The position numbers and the translations under genes are program-made. From Mesorhizobium sp. J8 (GTDB taxonomy: Bacteria; Pseudomonadota; Alphaproteobacteria; Rhizobiales; Rhizobiaceae), in assembly GCF_016591715.1 (NCBI RefSeq), contig NZ_AP024109.1, forward strand, positions 3,100,001-3,164,000: a DNA stretch of 64,000 nucleotides, read 5' to 3'. This document shows, one piece after another, positions 57,771-64,000 of this stretch (its first letter is position 1; each line of letters opens with the position of its first letter). The notes under the pieces were generated by a model. The model saw only the letters and a program-made list of their open reading frames with translations, ran no database searches and was not told the origin of the DNA.

Positions 57771-58742
57771 GTGTTTGGCAAGACAACTCTCTTCACTCTC
57801 TTGGCAATTTTCTGCGTCTCGGAGGCTAACAGCGCGCGAGCAGCCTGCACGCTCCCCAACACCTTGACCAATGGCCAGACCGCTGATGCGACCCTGGTAA
57901 TGGCGGATTTCAACGCCCTGGTCGCCTGTCTGACCGCGGCAGCTCCCGGGGGGTCGGCCAACTCCATACAATACAACAATGGCTCGGGCGCCTTGGCCGG
58001 AGTAGGGCCTTTGACCGACGGTCAGCTTGTCATTGGCGCAACGGGAGGCGTGCCGCAGGCGCAGAATCTTACAGCCGGTTCCGGCATCACCATCACCAAC
58101 GCTCCTGGAAGCATCACTATATCGTCGGCAGGCGGCGCCGGCGGTTCGGTAAGCCCATTTTACGATGCCAACGTCATTCCCTTGACGAAGCCGACAGCCT
58201 CTTCATTCACGGTGGCAAACAGCACCGGCAACACCGGCACTCTGACCGACATGGCGAGCCGTGGCGTCGTTTTGTCCACGCCCGGCTCCGGCAACGTCAA
58301 TACGACGATGGAGCAGCCAATCGTCAACAGCAGCGCCTTCACGGTGACCGCGCTAGTGTATCCGGTGGGCTATCTCAACAGCAATTGGTTCTGGGGCATC
58401 TGCGTCAAGGATACGTCCGGCAAGTATGCCGCTTTTGGCTTCCGCAACCAGACCCCCGTTTCCTATTTCAAGTTTTCCAACATCAACACCTACAACAGCT
58501 CGTCGACGTCCACTGGGATTGTGAACGCCCAGAATCCCATCTGGGTGAAGCTTCAGGCTGCGAGCGGGACGTTCACATTCAGCTTCTCGTTCGATGGCGA
58601 GCATTTCAATCCTGGCTGGTCGGTTTCGATGACGGATTATTTGACCTCAAATCTGTCAACGGTCGGGATTTTCATCCTGAACAATACCACCGGCCGAGAC
58701 TTCCCACTGGACGTGTTGTCCTGGACGAACACCACGCCTTGA
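57771..58742 (+). CDS. Secreted tail-fibre-like protein
   Basis: I use GTG 57771 (GTGGAGATCAACG), which starts a signal peptide (VFGKTTLFTLLAIFCVSEANSARA). The frame is open from 57582. After ACTLPNTLTNGQTADATLVM comes a phage-tail-fibre-type stretch (NSIQYNNGSGALAGVGPLTD, GATGGVPQAQNLTAGSGITI). The C-terminal ~180 residues look like a concanavalin-type beta-sandwich (FGICVKDTSGKYAAFGFRNQ-like; TFTFSFSFDGEHFNPGWSVS). A secreted or surface-bound carbohydrate-binding protein is likely. It precedes a mini-YD protein and a giant RHS protein in the same direction. Confidence 0.65.
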   Translation: MFGKTTLFTLLAIFCVSEANSARAACTLPNTLTNGQTADATLVMADFNALVACLTAAAPGGSANSIQYNNGSGALAGVGPLTDGQLVIGATGGVPQAQNLTAGSGITITNAPGSITISSAGGAGGSVSPFYDANVIPLTKPTASSFTVANSTGNTGTLTDMASRGVVLSTPGSGNVNTTMEQPIVNSSAFTVTALVYPVGYLNSNWFWGICVKDTSGKYAAFGFRNQTPVSYFKFSNINTYNSSSTSTGIVNAQNPIWVKLQAASGTFTFSFSFDGEHFNPGWSVSMTDYLTSNLSTVGIFILNNTTGRDFPLDVLSWTNTTP

Positions 58743-58800
58743 CGTTGCGGCCTATTCGTCGATGGCGAAACCGTTTGTGCCGATGACTCAAGGAGCGCGT

Positions 58801-59079
58801 ATGTCAATCTCGGTGCAGTCGTTCATTCCTCGCAGGCCACGGCGCATGCTCGTCCTGGCGTTTCTGACGGTTTCAAGTTCGGCCATCGCTGGGTCAGTCG
58901 CGTATACCTATGACCCGGCCGGCCGCCTTACGACTGCGCTCTACGATAACAATACCTGCATAGCCTACAGCTACGACGCCAATGGCAACCGGACATCGCA
59001 GACCAACACGGTCGGGGGCGCTCCGGTGTCCGCCGTGTGGGGATCTGGTGTGTGGGGCTGCTTCAAATGGACACCGTAA
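58801..59079 (+). CDS. Mini YD-repeat (RHS-type) secreted protein
   Basis: ATG 58801 follows AAGGAGCGCGT. The 92-aa product has a signal peptide (…RRMLVLAFLTVSSSAIAGS) and two YD repeats (YTYDPAGRLTTALYDNN; YSYDANGNRTSQTNTVGG), then a short Trp/Gly end. It is far too short for an RHS cage. It could be an orphan or a vestige of a larger RHS gene, and lies just upstream of the complete one. Confidence 0.7.
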   Translation: MSISVQSFIPRRPRRMLVLAFLTVSSSAIAGSVAYTYDPAGRLTTALYDNNTCIAYSYDANGNRTSQTNTVGGAPVSAVWGSGVWGCFKWTP

Positions 59080-59171
59080 CGCGGCTGGTGACGACCCGGC
59101 AGTAAGTCCCGGTCCCACACGTCGGTAATCCTAGCTCCAGGCTTTGCATTGCGAATGGCTCTCCGGAGGCG

Positions 59172-62100
59172 ATGATGAGGAATTTGAGGTGGTTAGCAGC
59201 AGCTGTCGCGATCTTTGGATTGTCGCCCGCACCGGTCAACGCTGCGGTAGTTCGAGAGCCGGCTCCAGTTTCGGCCGCACTTTCCTCAGCTAGGCTTCCG
59301 GAGGCCCTGGTCGCGACCGGCCCAACAAGCGAAACAGACGATGACGCGCTTATGCAAGCGCTGAACGAATTTGGACAAAGCAGCGATGCTTCGAGGTTGC
59401 GGGGCTTAGAAGAGTTCGTCGCCAAGCATCCCTCTTCGCCTTGGGCTGCGGCCGTATGGACCAATCTTGGCCTTTCCTACGTGCATGAAGGTTATTTTTC
59501 GCGTGCGATCGGGGCTTGGCGCCAAGCGTGGGATTCGGGCAAGTTGGCGACGGATCCTCGGGCCAGAGCCTTGGTCGACCGTGCCGTCGCCGAGCTTGCG
59601 CAACTCTATGCAAATCTGGGCCAGAACGACAAACTCTCCGCGCTGTTTGATGAGGTTGGCGGGCGGCCGATTACGGGCTCAGCCACGGAGGCGTTCCAAA
59701 ACGCGCGCGAAGAGCTGGATTTGGCCGCCAAAGACCCAAGGCATTTGTTCATCTGCGGCCCGCTCGCACTTCAACAAGTGCTGAGAGCCCGCAACGTCAG
59801 TTTCGAAAAATCTGATGGACTTCAGTGGTACCGCGCAGGACCGAACGGAACGAACCTCGCAGAGGTCGCAGGGCTAGCCGACAAAGCTGGCCTCTCCAAT
59901 CGCCTGATCTTCCGGAAGCCTGGGCAGAACGTCCCCATCCCCTCGATCCTTCATTGGAAGGTCGGGCATTTTGCGGCAGTCGTTGGTCAGGCCAACGGCC
60001 GGTTTCATATCAGAGATTCGGTCTTTTCTGGATCCGACCTCTGGGTCTCGCAAGCGGCACTTGACGCTGAAGCGAGTGGTTACTTCCTCATTCCTTCTGA
60101 TCTTTTGGCAGACAGTCGATGGAGGGCGGTCGACACTAAAGAAGGATCCGCGATCTGGGGAAAGGGACCCACGAACGGACCTAGACCTGGCGATCCGGGT
60201 GACCCTTTTGCAAATGGCGGAGGAGGACCTGGCGGCCCCGGTGGACCTGGAGGGCCGGGTGGGCCTGGCGGACCGGGTGGACCCGGCGGGCCAGGCGGGC
60301 CAGGCGGACCTGGCGGACCGGGTGGACCCGGCGGACCGGGTGGACCTGGCGGTATTACCACCGGCAAAGAGGGACCCGGACCTTGTCCGCTATGCGGCTA
60401 CAACATCAAGGAATCGAGCGTCAGCGTGTTCCTTTCGGATACCCCAGTCGGATATACGCCACCGATAGGCCCGCCCGTCAAAGTGAGCATAAGCTACAAT
60501 CAGAGAGAAGACAGTCAGCCGGCGAATTTCAATTTCTTCAACGTCAGCTCCAAATGGACGATCAGTTGGCTGGCTTATGTCACTGACGACCCGACCAACC
60601 CTGGCGCAAATGTGTCTCGATATATGCAGGGTGGTGGCGCATTCTATTACCTCGGATACGATTCCAACGCTGGAACGTTTGCTGCGCAGGACGATGACGG
60701 CTCTATTCTGGTTCGTGTGTCCGGCTCGCCCATTACTTACCGGCGCCAACTGAGAGATGGTAGCGCTGAGATCTACGCGCAGTCGGACGGCGCTGCAGCG
60801 TTCCCCCGCAGAATATTGCTGAGCCAGGTCGTCGACCCGCAAGGGAATGCGGTAACACTGAACTACGATGGCCAGCAGCGGCTGATTTCGCTTACCGATG
60901 CGGTCGGACGTCTCACCACGTTCACATACGACCGGCTAGGCACGCCCCTGCTGATCACCAAAATTACGGACCCGTTCGGCCGCAGCGCGACCCTCTCGTA
61001 TGATGCCAATGGACGCCTGAGCTCGATCACCGACATTATCGGCCTGACTTCAAGGTTCACTTACGACGCGAATTCGCTCGTCAACGCTTTGACGACACCC
61101 TATGGCACGACGACCTTTGCCTATACGACGCCCGGGACCAGTAGTCCGCCCCGCTTCGTCGATGTGACGGACCCGTTAGGATACCACGAGCGTGAAGAAT
61201 GGGTGGAACCGTCGGCGATTCCCAACAGCGATCCGGCGAACACCGTCCCGCAAGGCATGGCGGTGACGGACAACTATCTGACCTACCGGAACAGCTTCCA
61301 CTGGGACAAGGACGCTTATGTCGCGGCCGGGTGTACGCCTACCGGCGGATGTGACTACACCAAAGCCCGGGTGACGCACTTTGTGCACATGCCGAATACC
61401 TCGATCAAAGGCACTGCGATCGAAAGCATCAAGTACCCGCTCGAGAACCGCATCTGGTACAACTATCCTGGACAGACAAGCAGCATCTATGGGGGAACCT
61501 TCAGTCACCCAACTGCGATCGGCCGTGTCCTCGACGACGGCACGACGCAGCTCAGCAAGTTTTCCTATGACGAAGGTGGTTTCTTCAACCTGACCCAAGT
61601 CATTGATCCGATCGGTCGCACCACATCTTACGCGTATGCCAACCAGGTTGATTTATCCGCAATCAGCCAGAAGACCCAGGCGGGCGTGCAGACGACGATC
61701 GCGCAGTACACATACAACGGTCAACACCGCCCGATCTTCTATACCGACGCCGCAAGTCAGACATGGCGATATACTTACGACGCGGCTGGCCAAATGACCT
61801 CGTCGGTCGACCCATTGGGACACGTGACAACTTATCACTACGACGCGTCGGCAAATCTGACGTCCATCACCAATGCCAACAACGCCACGGCGGCAACCTA
61901 TACTTATGATGGCTTCGATCGCGTGCGCACCTTTACCGATTCCGAAGGGTGGACTGCCACTTACGATTATGATGCTGCTGATCGGCTGACAAAGGTCACC
62001 TATCCGGACGGCACGGTTGATCTCTACACCTACGACAAGCTTGACCTGGTCGCTTACAAGGACCGACTGGGCAGGACATGGAGCTATACCTACGATGCGA

Positions 62101-63836
62101 ACCGGCGCCGCACGAAGGCGACCGACCCGCTCGGCGCTCAAACGTTGTTTGGCTACGATCGCCAGGACCAACTTGCCAGCCTGACCGACTCCAAAAACAG
62201 CACCACGGCATGGACGTATGACTTGCAGGGTCGCTTGTCCCTGAAGACATATGCGGACAGCAGCACCCTCACTTATGCGTACGAGAATACGACCAGTCGG
62301 CTGAAGTCTGTTCTCGATGCACTAGGGCAGACCAAACAATACAACTATGCCAAGGATAACAGGCTAACTGGCATCAGCTATCTGAACGCAGTGAACCCAA
62401 CACCTAACGTCAGCTTTGGCTATGACACTTATTTCCCGCGCCTTGCATCAATGACTGACGGTAGTGGTTCCACCCAGTACAGCTATTTCCCACCCTTCGC
62501 CCAAGGTGCACTCCAGCTTCAGCAGGAGAATGGGCCACTGGCAAACAGCGCCATTACATATGCCTATGATGGGCTCGGAAGACCAACATCACGGACCGTC
62601 GCTGGCGCTGCTGCGGAAACCTTCGGCTACGACGCCATTAGTCGCCTGACCACTCACTCGAATGACCTTGGCTCGTTTGCGCTGACATATCTTGGTGAAA
62701 CGGGACAAATAACCAATCGTCAGCTTTCAAACTCGACACTGTCGACAAGCTGGAGCTATCTTCCCAATTCCGGCGATCGACGTCTGGCTCAGATCAAGAA
62801 CACAGGACTGTCAGCGGGCCAGTTTTCTACCTTTGACTACACCACTAACGCTGGGAACCAAATTACGCAGATTTCGGAGACGAGCGATACTGCAGCTCTG
62901 TATCCGTCAGCCAGCGCGCAATCGGCTACCTACAATAACCTCAACCAACTCACTAACTTGTCTGGGCAGGCTCTGAGCTATGACGCCAATGGGAACTTGG
63001 TGTCCGATGGCCAACGCACCTATAGCTGGGACGCTGAGGACCGGCTTGTGAGTATCACTTATCCCGTCACGCCTGGCAAGGCGACAAGCTTCTCCTATGA
63101 CGGCCTGGGGCGCCGCGTCGCCATGACCAGCAAGCCGGCCATTGGCAGCTCAGTCACAACTACCTACGTCTGGTGCGACAGTTCCCTCTGCCAAGCGCGG
63201 AACGCCGGCAACGATACCACGCGTGAATACTTGGTTGAGGGCGAGCTCGTGCCTGGCGCGTCTCCTGCTGCCTATTTTTACGGCCCTGACCAGATTGGCT
63301 CGGCACGACGCGTGTTCGCCACCTCAACCAGTGCTCCTGCTTATAGCTACGACCCTTACGGCGTTCCCCTCCAAGGCACGGGGCCGCTTACGGATGTCAA
63401 CTACGCTGGAACACTCTACAATAATGACAGCGGGCTTGGCCTAACTCTCTATCGAACCTATGATCCAGTTGCCGGGCGGTGGTTGTCCAGGGATCCAATC
63501 GGGGAGATGTCAGATCCCGCAGGAAACCTCTATGCCTATGTCGGCGGGAACCCAGTTACCTTTTCGGATCCAAGTGGTCTTTTGCCCATGTGCGGACCAG
63601 GGGCGCCGGGCCCGGCCGACCCATACTACCAGCCGGTCGCCGATATAACGGGGTTTACAAGACATGGCATAAATCAAGCAATAAATCGAACAGTAGGTCC
63701 AGCAGCTATCATGGACGCCGTAACGAACCCAATTTCGGTGACGCCGATGGCGAATGGCACTACCAGATTTACTGGAGCCGGCGCAGTCGTGGTCCTTAAC
63801 CCTCTCGGCCAAGTTGTTACCCTCTGGCCGAAATGA
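59172..63836 (+). CDS. RHS/YD-repeat polymorphic toxin with C39-like domain and Gly-Gly-Pro repeat
   Basis: ATG 59172 (GGAGGCGATG context) starts a 1554-aa protein. Parts in order: signal peptide (~1-25), helical/TPR-like segment (~55-190), and a C39-peptidase-like domain with C195 (FICGPLALQQVL), H266 (HWKVGHFAAVVGQ) and D282 (FHIRDSVF). Next is a (Gly-Gly-Pro)n tract at ~350-395, then ~1000 residues of YD repeats. The conserved core end follows (YDPYGVPL, LTLYRTYDPVAGRWLSRDPI, YVGGNPVTFSDPSGLLP) and, after DPSGLLP, a variable ~85-residue tip (FTRHGINQAINRTVGPAAIM…VVVLNPLGQVVTLWP). That tip is the likely toxin, of the RelE/BECR-like type (inference). A probable immunity gene follows at 63856. 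Confidence 0.9.
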   Translation: MMRNLRWLAAAVAIFGLSPAPVNAAVVREPAPVSAALSSARLPEALVATGPTSETDDDALMQALNEFGQSSDASRLRGLEEFVAKHPSSPWAAAVWTNLGLSYVHEGYFSRAIGAWRQAWDSGKLATDPRARALVDRAVAELAQLYANLGQNDKLSALFDEVGGRPITGSATEAFQNAREELDLAAKDPRHLFICGPLALQQVLRARNVSFEKSDGLQWYRAGPNGTNLAEVAGLADKAGLSNRLIFRKPGQNVPIPSILHWKVGHFAAVVGQANGRFHIRDSVFSGSDLWVSQAALDAEASGYFLIPSDLLADSRWRAVDTKEGSAIWGKGPTNGPRPGDPGDPFANGGGGPGGPGGPGGPGGPGGPGGPGGPGGPGGPGGPGGPGGPGGPGGITTGKEGPGPCPLCGYNIKESSVSVFLSDTPVGYTPPIGPPVKVSISYNQREDSQPANFNFFNVSSKWTISWLAYVTDDPTNPGANVSRYMQGGGAFYYLGYDSNAGTFAAQDDDGSILVRVSGSPITYRRQLRDGSAEIYAQSDGAAAFPRRILLSQVVDPQGNAVTLNYDGQQRLISLTDAVGRLTTFTYDRLGTPLLITKITDPFGRSATLSYDANGRLSSITDIIGLTSRFTYDANSLVNALTTPYGTTTFAYTTPGTSSPPRFVDVTDPLGYHEREEWVEPSAIPNSDPANTVPQGMAVTDNYLTYRNSFHWDKDAYVAAGCTPTGGCDYTKARVTHFVHMPNTSIKGTAIESIKYPLENRIWYNYPGQTSSIYGGTFSHPTAIGRVLDDGTTQLSKFSYDEGGFFNLTQVIDPIGRTTSYAYANQVDLSAISQKTQAGVQTTIAQYTYNGQHRPIFYTDAASQTWRYTYDAAGQMTSSVDPLGHVTTYHYDASANLTSITNANNATAATYTYDGFDRVRTFTDSEGWTATYDYDAADRLTKVTYPDGTVDLYTYDKLDLVAYKDRLGRTWSYTYDANRRRTKATDPLGAQTLFGYDRQDQLASLTDSKNSTTAWTYDLQGRLSLKTYADSSTLTYAYENTTSRLKSVLDALGQTKQYNYAKDNRLTGISYLNAVNPTPNVSFGYDTYFPRLASMTDGSGSTQYSYFPPFAQGALQLQQENGPLANSAITYAYDGLGRPTSRTVAGAAAETFGYDAISRLTTHSNDLGSFALTYLGETGQITNRQLSNSTLSTSWSYLPNSGDRRLAQIKNTGLSAGQFSTFDYTTNAGNQITQISETSDTAALYPSASAQSATYNNLNQLTNLSGQALSYDANGNLVSDGQRTYSWDAEDRLVSITYPVTPGKATSFSYDGLGRRVAMTSKPAIGSSVTTTYVWCDSSLCQARNAGNDTTREYLVEGELVPGASPAAYFYGPDQIGSARRVFATSTSAPAYSYDPYGVPLQGTGPLTDVNYAGTLYNNDSGLGLTLYRTYDPVAGRWLSRDPIGEMSDPAGNLYAYVGGNPVTFSDPSGLLPMCGPGAPGPADPYYQPVADITGFTRHGINQAINRTVGPAAIMDAVTNPISVTPMANGTTRFTGAGAVVVLNPLGQVVTLWPK

Positions 63837-63855
63837 CAAATTATGGTAAACGATG

Positions 63856-64000
63856 ATGAGTATCAAATTAATGGGAGCGGCAATCCGCGCAATCCTACTA
63901 TCGGATTGGGACCCGTTACTGGTCAGAGATGTGTCGGTGGCGCAGGACGAGTATGACGCCTATGTAGGGCCGCTCATCGGCCTTATTGAACGTAAAGCAC
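63856..64000 (+). CDS. Probable immunity protein for the RHS toxin, 3' truncated by the window
   Basis: From ATG 63856 (ATG 63853 alternative), 17-20 bp after the toxin stop, the frame reads MSIKLMGAAIRAILLSDWDP and VAQDEYDAYVGPLIGLIERK to the end of the window. This DWDPxxVxDxxxAQDEYDxYV pattern is typical of small proteins encoded next to polymorphic toxins in alphaproteobacteria. The remaining ~40 codons lie beyond the window. Confidence 0.65.
   Translation, partial: MSIKLMGAAIRAILLSDWDPLLVRDVSVAQDEYDAYVGPLIGLIERKA

Noticed and set aside
60200..60360. CRISPR-like array from regular repeats
   Set aside because: The short period and coding frame show a Gly-Gly-Pro coding repeat. No other spaced repeats suggest CRISPR in the window.
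60080..60367. Minus-strand frame rich in Pro-Gly
   Set aside because: It is the antisense reading of the (GGP)n repeat of the RHS gene, not a gene.

Overview
The window looks like a chromosomal segment of a Rhizobiales alphaproteobacterium, most likely Mesorhizobium or a close relative. This is inference from GC-rich coding sequence, HWE-family histidine kinases, a MucR remnant, a BA14K-type secreted protein, an ECF41 sigma factor and GAGCATG...CATGCTC intergenic palindromes typical of rhizobia. No rRNA, complete tRNA or CRISPR array was found.

Layout. 1-4.1 kb: photo-oxidative-stress type genes (DUF1295 tail, cyclopropane-fatty-acid synthase, membrane protein, DUF2177, photolyase, DUF2147). 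4.1-5.6 kb: decayed genes (TetR, DUF900, YHS). 5.6-14.0 kb: a BTAD/TPR regulator, a classical autotransporter and an Ig-repeat protein with a C-terminal barrel-like domain. 14.4-27.2 kb: a signalling block bracketed by two copies of a ~62-bp direct repeat that ends in a terminator. It holds a dead mucR, response regulators, an ECF41 sigma factor with two matching candidate promoters and a truncated oxidoreductase partner, divergent HWE kinases, and an EF-hand / ECF sigma / anti-sigma-like / Spy-like locus. 27.6-36.6 kb: an Eis-type acetyltransferase and an amino-sugar (ManNAc / sialic-acid type) operon of RpiR regulator, ROK kinase, NanE epimerase, Gfo/Idh oxidoreductase and a complete ABC importer.

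36.8-55.4 kb is an accessory, prophage- or island-like mosaic of small hypothetical genes and many pseudogenes (ligase, RMF-like, J-domain and others). Its most interesting part is a CBASS-like anti-phage cassette at 47.1-50.3 kb: an S-4TM membrane effector carrying a frameshift, a CD-NTase with an AGS-C sensor domain, and a trypsin-like protease. A decayed IS66 element, in which tnpA is fused to an IS21-type istB, sits at 52.2-55.4 kb. 56.4-64 kb: a PAP2 phosphatase, a tail-fibre-like secreted protein, a mini YD-repeat protein and a large RHS polymorphic toxin (C39-like domain, Gly-Gly-Pro repeat, YD repeats, short C-terminal toxin), followed by the start of its probable immunity gene at the window edge.
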